Assembly: GCA_003243445.1 (NCBI GenBank)
Contig: QFQQ01000031.1
Coordinates: forward strand, 1 to 64,000
DNA length: 64,000 bases
Direction of reading: 5' to 3'
Origin: Citrobacter freundii
GTDB lineage: Bacteria > Bacteroidota > Bacteroidia > Chitinophagales > Chitinophagaceae
Shown here: positions 41,975 to 49,824 of the stretch, piece after piece
How the letters are laid out: each line of letters starts with the position of its first letter
Numbering within the stretch: the first letter of the stretch is position 1
Notes under the pieces: model-generated
The model's database searches: none
What the model was told of the DNA's origin: nothing
Seen by the model: only the letters and a program-made list of their open reading frames with translations
Made by a program: the position numbers and the translations under genes

Positions 41975-42785
41975 GAACGGGGATTTATTGGATTGTTGGG
42001 ATTAGGAGGATTTGTGTACATGGGTTGAATAAGATTTTTACCTGGTCATGAAATTGTTTCCGCTATTGGGTCTCTCGTTTTTTGGGAGATGGGATTTAGG
42101 GATTTAGTGGGGGAAATTATTGTTAGAGTAGTGTGCAGTCTAAAGAAATATGAGTGAATCGAATAAATATATTAGACCGTACGGCTGTAGATAAGTTTTT
42201 GTTCTTAATTCGTTGGGCGTACTATTGAGATTGTCGTAATTGGTGAAAAATGTAATTATGACAAACTTTAAATACGGTGATATCACCGAAAAAATAATTG
42301 GAGCGGCATTTAGGGTACATGCTGAGTTGAAGAATGGATATCAGGAACTGATATACCAGCGGGCATTGGCGCTGGAGTTTATTGATGCAGGACTCCAGTT
42401 TAACAGAGAATTCAATATGCCAATATATTACAAGGGTAAACGTATTGGAACAAGGAGAGTAGATTTTTTCATTTGTAAACTGATAAGTGTGGAGATAAAA
42501 GCGGTGAGTAAATTGGTACCAGAGCATATCACGCAAGCCCTGAACTATCTCGAGGCATACAACATAGAGGTTGGACTATTGATCAATTTCGGTTCAAATA
42601 GTCTCGAAGTTCATCGCCTGACCAACAAAAAATATAAACCAATCGTGGAAACAATAAATCCCATTAATCCAATCTCCTGAAAAAGATCATCCGAAAACAA
42701 AAAGCAATTTCAAACCACGTAAAAATCTTGTTCAATATATGTACACAAATCCTCCTAATCCCAACAATCCAATAAATCCCCGTTC
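41975..42785. mobile_element. GxxExxY cassette with long inverted repeats, inserted in the trp operon
   Basis: Left end 41975-42060 and right end 42701-42785 are inverted copies: the outer 47 bp (GAACGGGGATTTATTGGATT onward) are identical and the next 39 or so are about 75-85 percent identical. The interior carries a GxxExxY-family gene on the plus strand and a second, inner inverted word pair (GGGATTTAGGGATTTAG near 42092; ATAAATCCCATTAATCC near 42655). It sits exactly between trpG (19 bp after the stop) and trpD (9 bp before the start). No target-site duplication is evident. The outer words equal those of the gene-less element at 4811-5196. Confidence 0.8.
42258..42680 (+). CDS. GxxExxY-family protein
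   Basis: A 140-aa protein. GYQELIY (near residues 27-33) is the family signature GxxExxY. VDFFICKLISVEIKA (about 62-76) provides a D...ExK arrangement like the PD-(D/E)xK nuclease core, as noted for the family; nuclease activity is not demonstrated here. I chose the ATG at 42258; a TTG at 42240 is possible. The C-terminal residues ETINPINPIS are encoded by the inner inverted word arm. It is the only gene of the cassette and has no role in tryptophan synthesis. Family members are common in Bacteroidota and often lie in repeats or rRNA intervening sequences. Confidence 0.88.
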   Translation: MTNFKYGDITEKIIGAAFRVHAELKNGYQELIYQRALALEFIDAGLQFNREFNMPIYYKGKRIGTRRVDFFICKLISVEIKAVSKLVPEHITQALNYLEAYNIEVGLLINFGSNSLEVHRLTNKKYKPIVETINPINPIS

Positions 42786-42794
42786 AGGCGCCCA

Positions 42795-43787
42795 ATGAGA
42801 AAGATCCTAACCTACCTTTTCGAACACAAAACCCTTCCCCGCACCCTTGCAAAGGAAGCGCTCGTGAATATCGGAAAAGGAATTTATAACGAACATGAGG
42901 TGACCGCCTTCATGACCGTCTATCTCATGCGGAGCATCACCATAGAAGAACTGCAGGGATTCCGTGATGCGCTGCTGGAATTGTGTGTGCCGGTTGATCT
43001 CAATGGCTTTGAAACAGTGGATATCGTAGGCACGGGTGGAGATGGGAAAGATACCTTTAATATCTCCACACTCAGTTGTTTTATCGTGGCAGGTGCCGGA
43101 CAGCCCGTGGCGAAACATGGCAACTACGGTGCATCTTCCGTAAGCGGTGCGTCGAATGTGATGGAGCAATTGGGGTATAAGTTCAAACAGGATAATGCGC
43201 AACTTCAAAAAGAAGTGGAAGAAGCGAATATCTGTTTCCTGCATGCGCCGCTTTTTCATCCGGCATTGAAAACAGTTGGCCCGATCAGGCGTAACCTGGG
43301 TATGCGCACGTTCTTTAACATGCTTGGGCCAATGGTGAACCCGGCCAATCCCGCTTACCAGTTGGTAGGAGTATTCAGTTTGGAAATGGCAAGGGTGTAC
43401 AACTATTTTCTTCAGCAGATCGGTCGTCCGTTCACGATCATTCACAGCCTGGACGGTTATGATGAGATCTCGCTGACAAACGATACTAAAGTGATCACGC
43501 AGCATGGTGAAAAGATCATGACGCCGGAACAGCTTGGCAAACGAATGGTGTCTGCAGCCGATATTCATGGTGGCAGAACGCCAGAGGAAGCCGCAAAGAT
43601 ATTTGCAACCATCATCAAAGGCGAAGGCAGCTGGGCACAGAATGCTGTTGTGCTGGCAAACGCCGCCATGGCACTGCATTGTACAGGAAAGTTTCCGGAC
43701 TATGATGAAGCCTATCATGCAGCGGTTGAAAGCCTGGAAAGCGGCAAAGCATATCAATGTTTATTAAAATTAATCTCCTTACAATGA
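42795..43787 (+). CDS. trpD: Anthranilate phosphoribosyltransferase
   Basis: Joins anthranilate and PRPP to give phosphoribosylanthranilate. A 330-aa protein with the PRPP loop VGTGGDGKDTFNIST (about 76-90), the KHGNYGASS segment and the anthranilate-site RNLGMRTFFNMLGPMVNP. It starts 9 bp after the end of the GxxExxY cassette, so its expression depends on read-through of the cassette or on a promoter within it. Its TGA overlaps the trpC ATG (ATGA). Confidence 0.95.
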   Translation: MRKILTYLFEHKTLPRTLAKEALVNIGKGIYNEHEVTAFMTVYLMRSITIEELQGFRDALLELCVPVDLNGFETVDIVGTGGDGKDTFNISTLSCFIVAGAGQPVAKHGNYGASSVSGASNVMEQLGYKFKQDNAQLQKEVEEANICFLHAPLFHPALKTVGPIRRNLGMRTFFNMLGPMVNPANPAYQLVGVFSLEMARVYNYFLQQIGRPFTIIHSLDGYDEISLTNDTKVITQHGEKIMTPEQLGKRMVSAADIHGGRTPEEAAKIFATIIKGEGSWAQNAVVLANAAMALHCTGKFPDYDEAYHAAVESLESGKAYQCLLKLISLQ

Positions 43788-44584
43788 GTACGATTCTCGA
43801 TACGATCGTTGCTGAAAAAAGAAAGCATATCGAAAAATTTAAAGCGCTCAGCAGTGTTGAGCGGTTCCAGCGCGATGGATTCTTCTGGGAGATCAGCAAT
43901 CGTTCCCTGGTGCAAAGCTTACTGGCGGAAGGAAGTACGGGCATCATTGCGGAATTCAAACGCAGAAGTCCAAGCAAGGGCTGGTTCAAGACAAAAGAGC
44001 TGGAAGTTGAACCTGTTGTAAGATCTTACAACGATCTTGGTGCAGCGGGCATTTCAGTGCTGACGGATGAAGCGTTTTTTGGTGGAGACCTCGATGACCT
44101 GATCCAAACAAAAGTGATCACCGATATTCCTGTGCTCCGCAAAGATTTTATGGTCGATCCCTGGCAGATCGCGGAGGCGAAAGCATTTGGTGCGGATGTG
44201 ATCCTGCTGATCGCTGCCTGTCTCACACCAGCTGAAGTAAGATCCATGGCTGCTTATGCAAAAAGCCTTGGTCTTGAAGTGTTGCTGGAAATCCATAACG
44301 AAGAGGAACTCGATCATATCTGTGATGAAGTAGACATGGTTGGCGTCAATAACCGCAACCTGAAAACATTTGAAGTGAACATCGATATTTCATTACAGCT
44401 TATCAACAAGATCCCAACAAGCAAACCCGCTGTAGCAGAAAGCGGCATCAGTTCTGTCGATTCGATCGTAACTTTAAGACAGGCCGGCTTCAAAGGATTC
44501 CTGATCGGTGAAACGTTTATGAAAGAAGAGCAGCCGGGGAAGGCGTTTGGGGAATTTGTTGAAAAAGTAAAAAGTAAAAAGTAA
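43784..44584 (+). CDS. trpC: Indole-3-glycerol phosphate synthase
   Basis: Ring closure of carboxyphenylaminodeoxyribulose phosphate; monofunctional beta/alpha barrel of 266 aa. The ATG at 43784 overlaps the trpD stop and gives the normal start MSTILDTIVAEKR. Catalytic segments are IIAEFKRRSPSKGW, VLRKDFMVD, GVNNRNLKTF and AESGISS. The last residues VKSKK and the stop codon are encoded by AAAAAGTAAAAAGTAA words of the following repeat element, so the tail is element-derived. Confidence 0.95.
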   Translation: MSTILDTIVAEKRKHIEKFKALSSVERFQRDGFFWEISNRSLVQSLLAEGSTGIIAEFKRRSPSKGWFKTKELEVEPVVRSYNDLGAAGISVLTDEAFFGGDLDDLIQTKVITDIPVLRKDFMVDPWQIAEAKAFGADVILLIAACLTPAEVRSMAAYAKSLGLEVLLEIHNEEELDHICDEVDMVGVNNRNLKTFEVNIDISLQLINKIPTSKPAVAESGISSVDSIVTLRQAGFKGFLIGETFMKEEQPGKAFGEFVEKVKSKK

Positions 44585-44733
44585 AAAGTAAAAAGTAAAA
44601 AGTAAAAAGTAATTTATTTTAAAAATTTTCTAGTTCTCCCTTTATAAACGACCGGTTTTTTACTTTTGAATTTTGACTTTTGACTTCACCCCCGGCCGGA
44701 TTTTTTACTTTTTACTTTTGAATTTTTACTTTC
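44568..44733. repeat. AAAAGTAAAA-family inverted word element inside the trp operon
   Basis: The left arm (AGTAAAAAGTAAAAAGTAAA, 44566 to about 44617) overlaps the trpC stop. The right arms are 44655-44689 and 44701-44733 (TTTTTACTTTTGAATTTTGA). The core contains TATAAACGACCGG (44642-44654), matching TATAAACGACCTG in the core at 49768-49780. It separates trpC from trpF by 191 bp. Confidence 0.75.
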
Positions 44734-44775
44734 CCAACGATTGCTCTTGCTGTTTAACCCATAAAGCAAGATCTT

Positions 44776-45414
44776 ATGAGAATCAAAGTATGCGGGATGA
44801 CCTTGCCCGAACAGGTGAATGCGCTCGACGAAATGGGAGTGGATTTTGCAGGCTTCATCTTTTATCCTAAATCGCCAAGATATGTAGGACAAAAGATCTC
44901 GCCGGAGAAGATGAAACAGATCAAAGGACGCATCGCAAAAGTCGGCGTATTTGTGAATACGCCGTACGACGAACTGATGAAGACGGTAGAAGATTACCGG
45001 CTCGACATGGTGCAGCTTCACGGTGATGAAACCGCTTTCTTCTGTGAGAAAGTAGCGAACTACGTCACCGTTGTAAAAGCTTTCCGGCTTTCAGAAAATG
45101 ATCCGCTGGACTGGATGACGCGGCCGTTTCACGAAAGCTCTGACATGTTCATGTATGATACGATGGGGGCAGGCTATGGCGGAACCGGAAAGAAATTCGA
45201 CTGGAATGTATTGAAGCAGGCTAATCTTGATAAACTTTATTTTCTCAGTGGAGGTATCGAACCCGGCGATGAACAACAATTGAAAGATTTTGCAAAAGGA
45301 GACGCTGGTAAAAAACTTTTTGCGATCGATATAAACAGCCGGTTTGAAATCACCGCTGGCGTGAAAGACATGAATAAAGTAGCTGAATTTGTGAAGGATC
45401 TCCGGAATGACTAA
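44776..45414 (+). CDS. trpF: Phosphoribosylanthranilate isomerase
   Basis: Isomerises phosphoribosylanthranilate to the ribulose form; beta/alpha barrel of 212 aa. Catalytic Cys7 in KVCGMTLPEQV, Asp in GGTGKKFDWNVL, DMVQLHGDE near 75-83, and phosphate-binding FLSGGIEPGD. Its last codons overlap the following GNAT gene by 8 bp, so the two are translationally coupled. Confidence 0.95.
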   Translation: MRIKVCGMTLPEQVNALDEMGVDFAGFIFYPKSPRYVGQKISPEKMKQIKGRIAKVGVFVNTPYDELMKTVEDYRLDMVQLHGDETAFFCEKVANYVTVVKAFRLSENDPLDWMTRPFHESSDMFMYDTMGAGYGGTGKKFDWNVLKQANLDKLYFLSGGIEPGDEQQLKDFAKGDAGKKLFAIDINSRFEITAGVKDMNKVAEFVKDLRND

Positions 45415-45910
45415 CAGCATCATCATACAAAAAGCAACTGCGGATGATCTGCCTGCTATGCTGGAGATCTACAATGAGATCATTCTGCATACAACGGCAG
45501 TATATGATTACGAACCGCATACCATGGAAATGCGTAAGCAATGGTGGCGGACAAAACAGGAGCAGGGCTTTCCTGTATTTGTGGCAAAAGAAGCAGATCG
45601 TTTGTTGGGCTTCAGTTCCATCGGGCCGTTCAGGGCCTGGGCTGCCTATAAGCATACCGTTGAAAATTCGGTATATGTGTCTGCAGATGCACGCGGAAAA
45701 GGCATCGGTAAACTGCTGATACCGCCACTGATCGCGGCGTCAAGATCGCTTGGTATGCACACGATCGTTGCCGGCATCGATGCCACGAATGAAGCAAGTT
45801 TGAAACTGCATCAATACTTTGGATTTGAAGAAGTGGGCACATTCAGGCAGGTAGGCTGGAAGTTTGACCGATGGCTTGACCTGAAATTCTTACAACTATT
45901 ACTCGATTGA
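45407..45910 (+). CDS. GNAT-family N-acetyltransferase (phosphinothricin acetyltransferase-like)
   Basis: A 167-aa acetyl-CoA-dependent acetyltransferase. It resembles the Pat/YncA group: IQKATADDLPAMLEIYNEII at the start, FSSIGPFRAWAAYKHTVENSVYV, the acetyl-CoA loop ARGKGIGKLL (about 101-110), and HQYFGFEEVGTFRQVGWKF. Family members acetylate phosphinothricin, methionine sulfoximine or related L-amino acids. It overlaps trpF by 8 bp inside the trp operon, which is odd for a resistance-type enzyme and suggests action on a Trp-pathway compound or analogue; that is inference. Confidence 0.88.
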   Translation: MTNSIIIQKATADDLPAMLEIYNEIILHTTAVYDYEPHTMEMRKQWWRTKQEQGFPVFVAKEADRLLGFSSIGPFRAWAAYKHTVENSVYVSADARGKGIGKLLIPPLIAASRSLGMHTIVAGIDATNEASLKLHQYFGFEEVGTFRQVGWKFDRWLDLKFLQLLLD

Positions 45911-45913
45911 GAA

Positions 45914-46012
45914 AGGTTCAATGGTTTAATAACTTAAATGTGGGAAAGTGCACAAAACGCTGAATGCTGACTTTAAACCATTAAACTTACAGACCTTTAA
46001 TATTAAACGTTA
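45914..46012. repeat. TTTAAAC-family inverted word element inside the trp operon
   Basis: Left arm AGGTTCAATGGTTTAATAAC (from 45915) and right arm TTTAAACCATTAAACTTACA plus TTAATATTAAACG (45972-46011) are inverted words. The core is about 30 nt. It lies between the GNAT gene and trpB. Confidence 0.7.
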
Positions 46013-46023
46013 CTACCGGAACA

Positions 46024-47214
46024 ATGGCACAACAACAATATACTTCCCCCAATGCGCAAGGTTACTATGGTTCTTTTGGAGGAGCATACATCCCGGAGAT
46101 GCTGCATCGGAATGTGGAAGAACTGAAATCGCGTTACCTGGATATTATGAATGAAGTTTCTTTCCAGGAAGAATTTACCCGCCTGTTGAAAGATTATGCG
46201 GGAAGGGCAACTCCGCTTTATCTCGCAAAAAGATTAAGCGAACAATATAATACGAACATCTACCTGAAGCGGGAAGATCTTTGTCATACCGGTGCGCATA
46301 AGATCAATAATACGATCGGGCAGATCTTACTTGCTGAAAAGCTCGGCAAGAAAAGGATCATTGCTGAAACCGGTGCCGGTCAGCACGGCGTGGCTACCGC
46401 TACAGTTTGTGCATTGAAGGGACTGAACTGTATCGTATACATGGGGGAGAAGGACATTGAAAGGCAGGCGCCAAATGTTGCACGGATGAAGATGCTTGGT
46501 GCAACCGTTATTCCTGCGGTGTCCGGCAGTAAAACATTGAAGGATGCAACAAATGAAGCGATCCGCGACTGGATCAATCATCCTGACGATACGCATTATA
46601 TCATCGGCAGCGTGGTAGGTCCGCATCCTTACCCGGACATGGTGGCGCGTTTTCAAAGCGTGATCAGTAAAGAGATCAGAACCCAGTTGAAAGAAAAGAC
46701 CGGAACGGAGCTGCCCGTTGCAGTGATCGCCTGTGTAGGCGGGGGCAGCAATGCTGCCGGAACCTTTTATCATTTCCTGGAAGAGAAAGATGTGCAGTTG
46801 ATAGCTGTTGAGGCAGCCGGATTGGGTGTGAACAGCGGGCAGACCGCGGCGACATCACAACTTGGAAAACCCGGTATCCTTCATGGAAGCAAGAGTTTAC
46901 TGATGCAGACGGAAGATGGCCAGGTGGTGGAGCCGCACAGTATTTCGGCGGGCTTGGATTATCCCGGTATCGGTCCGATGCATGCACATCTGTTTGAGAC
47001 CGGCCGCGCAAAGTTCCTGAGTGCAACAGACCAGGAAGCAGTGGACGCAGCTTTTAATCTTGCAAAAATGGAAGGCATTATTCCCGCGCTTGAAAGCTCG
47101 CATGCACTGGCCGCATTGAATCAACTGAAATTCGCCTCGACAGATAATGTTGTTATATGCCTTAGCGGAAGAGGCGACAAAGATCTCGCGACTTACATGA
47201 AGTACATCACCTAA
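46024..47214 (+). CDS. trpB: Tryptophan synthase beta chain
   Basis: PLP enzyme condensing indole and serine to tryptophan. A 396-aa protein of the TrpB1 type. The PLP lysine is Lys93 in HTGAHKINN; GAGQHGVATATV and the phosphate-binding CVGGGSNAAGTF follow; LESSHALAAL is near the C-terminus. Its partner trpA is two genes downstream with a small lipoprotein gene between. Confidence 0.96.
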   Translation: MAQQQYTSPNAQGYYGSFGGAYIPEMLHRNVEELKSRYLDIMNEVSFQEEFTRLLKDYAGRATPLYLAKRLSEQYNTNIYLKREDLCHTGAHKINNTIGQILLAEKLGKKRIIAETGAGQHGVATATVCALKGLNCIVYMGEKDIERQAPNVARMKMLGATVIPAVSGSKTLKDATNEAIRDWINHPDDTHYIIGSVVGPHPYPDMVARFQSVISKEIRTQLKEKTGTELPVAVIACVGGGSNAAGTFYHFLEEKDVQLIAVEAAGLGVNSGQTAATSQLGKPGILHGSKSLLMQTEDGQVVEPHSISAGLDYPGIGPMHAHLFETGRAKFLSATDQEAVDAAFNLAKMEGIIPALESSHALAALNQLKFASTDNVVICLSGRGDKDLATYMKYIT

Positions 47215-47223
47215 AACCAAACC

Positions 47224-47595
47224 ATGAAAAAGATTACAGCCATCTGCCTGATCGTATTCGCCTTGTTGGCCTGCGAACGGCAACCATATGTTGAACTCAA
47301 AGCAGACCTGAAAAAGAAAGCTGATGATTGTACGGGTATGCAACCCTCATTCCGTCTTGAATCTAATTTCGGCGGAGAGAGATATGAGTTCCAGAAATGT
47401 TTACCGGCTGACTATAATAAGTCCCTGATCATTTCTGAGCGCCATGGCGATACAGTATTGGTTCGCTTTCCTGTATCAGCCGGTGCATCAACAACCGCGC
47501 TTTATCAGGTTACGCTTGACATTGACAGCTATCCCAAATATTCATTTGTTACGATTGATGATGCCACTTACCTCGTAGGGCCTTCTGATAAATAA
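47224..47595 (+). CDS. Small lipoprotein between trpB and trpA
   Basis: A 123-aa protein with a lipoprotein signal (ITAICLIVFALLACE, Cys about 18), so it should be membrane anchored. The mature part of about 105 residues has no family I recognise; two further cysteines lie at about 39 and 60 (DDCTGMQ, FQKCLP). It is 9 bp after trpB and 6 bp before trpA, so it is cotranscribed with both. An envelope protein between the two subunits of tryptophan synthase is unexpected. Function unknown. Confidence 0.75.
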   Translation: MKKITAICLIVFALLACERQPYVELKADLKKKADDCTGMQPSFRLESNFGGERYEFQKCLPADYNKSLIISERHGDTVLVRFPVSAGASTTALYQVTLDIDSYPKYSFVTIDDATYLVGPSDK

Positions 47596-47601
47596 GAAAA
47601 C

Positions 47602-48369
47602 ATGAGCAGGATTACAGATCTATTTGCAAGAAAGAATAAAAAAGTCTTGAATATCTATTGCACGGCGGGTTATCCAAATGCAGACAGCACTGTCCGTGTG
47701 ATAAGATCACTTGAACAATATGGTGCCGATATCGTGGAGCTGGGTATGCCATACAGTGATCCCCTGGCCGATGGTCCCGTGATCCAGCATAGCAGTACGA
47801 TCGCGCTGAACCAGGGAATGACCATTAAGAAGTTGTTTGATCAATTAAAAACATTGCGTCAGCAAAGTAAGATCCCGGTAATACTGATGGGATATATGAA
47901 TCCTGTATTGCAATACGGATTTGAAAAATTCTGTGCCGATGCGGCTGCAGTAGGAGTGGACGGGTTGATCTTGCCTGATCTCCCCGAATATGAATTCGAA
48001 ACAGAATACGGCGCGATCATCAAAAAACACGGGCTCGATTTTATATTTCTCGTAACACCCGAGACCAGTGCCGATCGCGTACGAAAACTCGATAGTCTCA
48101 GCAGCGGTTTCCTTTACGCCGTATCCTCTTCTTCAACAACCGGCAGCGACAAGAACATGACCGACATATCTGCCTATCTGCAGCGTCTCGAAGCCATGCA
48201 GCTAAAGAATCCGGTTCTCGTTGGTTTCGGCATCCGTGACCGCGCCAGCTTCGAAGCAGCAAGCAAGCATGCAAATGGCGCGATCATCGGCAGCGCGTTT
48301 GTAAAAGCACTGCAAGGGAGCAGGGATGAGGAGAAGACGGTGAGGGAGTTTTTGGAGGGGATCGTCTAG
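47602..48369 (+). CDS. trpA: Tryptophan synthase alpha chain
   Basis: Cleaves indole-3-glycerol phosphate to indole and glyceraldehyde 3-phosphate. A 255-aa barrel. The catalytic glutamate is in IVELGMPYSDPLADGP (Glu about 46) and the catalytic Asp in DGLILPDLPEYE; the phosphate-binding loop is GFGIRDRASFE with GAIIGSAF. Last gene of the trp operon. Its TAG stop is immediately followed by a GGAACC-family arm. Confidence 0.95.
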   Translation: MSRITDLFARKNKKVLNIYCTAGYPNADSTVRVIRSLEQYGADIVELGMPYSDPLADGPVIQHSSTIALNQGMTIKKLFDQLKTLRQQSKIPVILMGYMNPVLQYGFEKFCADAAAVGVDGLILPDLPEYEFETEYGAIIKKHGLDFIFLVTPETSADRVRKLDSLSSGFLYAVSSSSTTGSDKNMTDISAYLQRLEAMQLKNPVLVGFGIRDRASFEAASKHANGAIIGSAFVKALQGSRDEEKTVREFLEGIV

Positions 48370-48596
48370 GTTTCAGAGGTTCCAGGAGTTCCAGAGGTTT
48401 AATAGGTTTGAGAGGTTGACCTCGCAAATGGATAAACTCCGCCTGAGATCAGCCCTTATTTTTTGTCGACTACCCAAACCTCCCAAACCTCCCAAACCTC
48501 CCAAACCTCTCAAACCTATTAAACCTCTGGAACCCCTGGAACCCCTGGAACCCCTGGAACCCCTGAAACCCTTGCCCCCCCTGGAACCCCCAACAT
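48369..48596. repeat. GGAACC-family inverted word element with conserved core
   Basis: The left arm begins at the last base of the trpA stop (GGTTTCAGAGG, TTCCAGGAGTTCCAGAGG words). The right arm 48473-48596 has five CCCAAACCT-type and six GGAACCCCT-type words. The core 48412-48439 is identical over 28 nt to 20471-20498. The arm ends 5 nt before the -7-like box of the TlpA gene. Confidence 0.85.
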
Positions 48597-48600
48597 TCCC

Positions 48601-48608
48601 TATCTTTA
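48601..48608 (+). promoter_or_regulatory. -7-like box TATCTTTA before the TlpA gene
   Basis: TATCTTTA differs from TAnnTTTG at the last position. It is 21 nt before the ATG at 48630. It follows the word-repeat arm directly, as at truB and porQ. Confidence 0.4.
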
Positions 48609-48629
48609 CCGATCTTAATAAAAACATCC

Positions 48630-49709
48630 ATGAAGTCAGGTTTATTGCTGTTGTGTTTTTTGCCGCTGGCTGTGCTGGGCCAGGAGAAGTTGACGGTCAG
48701 GGGGAAGCTGAAGGGATTGAAAGACAGTACACTTGTATATATCACCGACGTAAATAATCCAACGGATACGATCGCTTCAGGCAGGGCAAAAGCGGAGAAG
48801 TTTCAGTTGCAGGGCAAGTTGGATGAGCCGGCACTGGTGAATGTTTATCTGGGGACCGACACGCCGTTAATGACTTTTCTCAGTGGTTCCTCTGTGCGTG
48901 TAACAGGAAAAGCGGGATCATTGGATCAGGTCAGGCTCAGCGGGTCTGAATCTCACAAGGATTTTACAGAATTCCAGAAAATATTTGATCCGCTTTTTAA
49001 ACGGCTGATGGCAGTCAACCAGCAGTTGCAGATGGGCATCCGTTCCGATAGCCTGATGGCCGCTGCAGCGAAGAAAAGGGATACGATACAGATAGAGATC
49101 GATCGTTTTGTACAAGGGCATCGTGCTTCACCGGTGAGCGCGTTTTTGCTGGCAGCAACTTATCAGTTGAATGAGGATGTGATGGTGGCGGAGCAACGCT
49201 TTGCTCAACTGAAGCCATCTGCTGTAAGCAATATGTATGGTAAGTTTCTGAAAGAAACAATTGATGAAACAAAGATCACTGCTATCGGTAGTGTTGCTGC
49301 TGATTTTACGCAGGCAGATACATCCGGCAATCCTGTATCACTTGCATCCTTCCGTGGCAAATATGTGTTGCTGGATTTCTGGGCAAGTTGGTGTGGGCCC
49401 TGCCGCCAGGAAAATCCGAATGTAGTGGCAACCTATAACAAGTTCTCCAAAAAAAATTTTACAGTATTGGGCATTTCGCTCGATCGCCCGGGGCAAAAAG
49501 ATAAATGGTTACAGGCCATTCATGCAGATAACTTAACATGGACTCATGTAAGCGATCTTCAGTTCTGGAATAACGCAGTGGCGCAACAGTACAGGGTGCA
49601 AAGTATTCCGCAGAATTTTCTGATCGGACCTGATGGAAAGATCATCGCAAAGAATTTACGCGGACCTGCGCTGGAAGAGAAGCTGTGTGAGATCCTGGGA
49701 TGTAACTAA
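48630..49709 (+). CDS. TlpA-like disulfide oxidoreductase with DUF4369-like N-terminus
   Basis: An exported thioredoxin-fold protein of 359 aa. A signal peptide (MKSGLLLLCFLPLAVLGQ) is followed by a DUF4369-like domain (about 20-105: LTVRGKLKGLKDSTLVYI) and a helical linker. The TlpA/AhpC-type thioredoxin domain begins at about 220, with the WASWCGPCRQENP active site (about 251-263) and cis-Pro in QSIPQNFLIGPDG. It probably reduces periplasmic or surface disulfides. Very common in Bacteroidota; the client is unknown. Monocistronic. Confidence 0.88.
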   Translation: MKSGLLLLCFLPLAVLGQEKLTVRGKLKGLKDSTLVYITDVNNPTDTIASGRAKAEKFQLQGKLDEPALVNVYLGTDTPLMTFLSGSSVRVTGKAGSLDQVRLSGSESHKDFTEFQKIFDPLFKRLMAVNQQLQMGIRSDSLMAAAAKKRDTIQIEIDRFVQGHRASPVSAFLLAATYQLNEDVMVAEQRFAQLKPSAVSNMYGKFLKETIDETKITAIGSVAADFTQADTSGNPVSLASFRGKYVLLDFWASWCGPCRQENPNVVATYNKFSKKNFTVLGISLDRPGQKDKWLQAIHADNLTWTHVSDLQFWNNAVAQQYRVQSIPQNFLIGPDGKIIAKNLRGPALEEKLCEILGCN

Positions 49710-49823
49710 ATTAAAAAGTCAAAAGTAAAAATTAAAAAGCAGGTCGTTCACAGAATGAAAGATCATTTATAAACGACCTGTTTTTTACTTTTTACTTTTT
49801 ACTTTTGACTTTTTAATTTTCAC
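49710..49823. repeat. AAAAGTAAAA-family inverted word element with terminator-like core
   Basis: The left arm starts right after the TlpA stop (TTAAAAAGTCAAAAGTAAAA). The core hairpin GCAGGTCGTT (49739-49748) / AAACGACCTG (49771-49780) is followed by six T, then the right arm (TACTTTTTACTTTTTACTTT). The loop ACAGAATGAAAGATCATTTA recurs inverted at 57613-57635. It lies between convergent TlpA and response-regulator genes. Confidence 0.85.
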
Positions 49824-49824
49824 T

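Noticed and set aside
41975..42785. GxxExxY cassette as an rRNA intervening sequence
   Set aside because: The family is known there, but this copy lies between trpG and trpD and no rRNA sequence is present.
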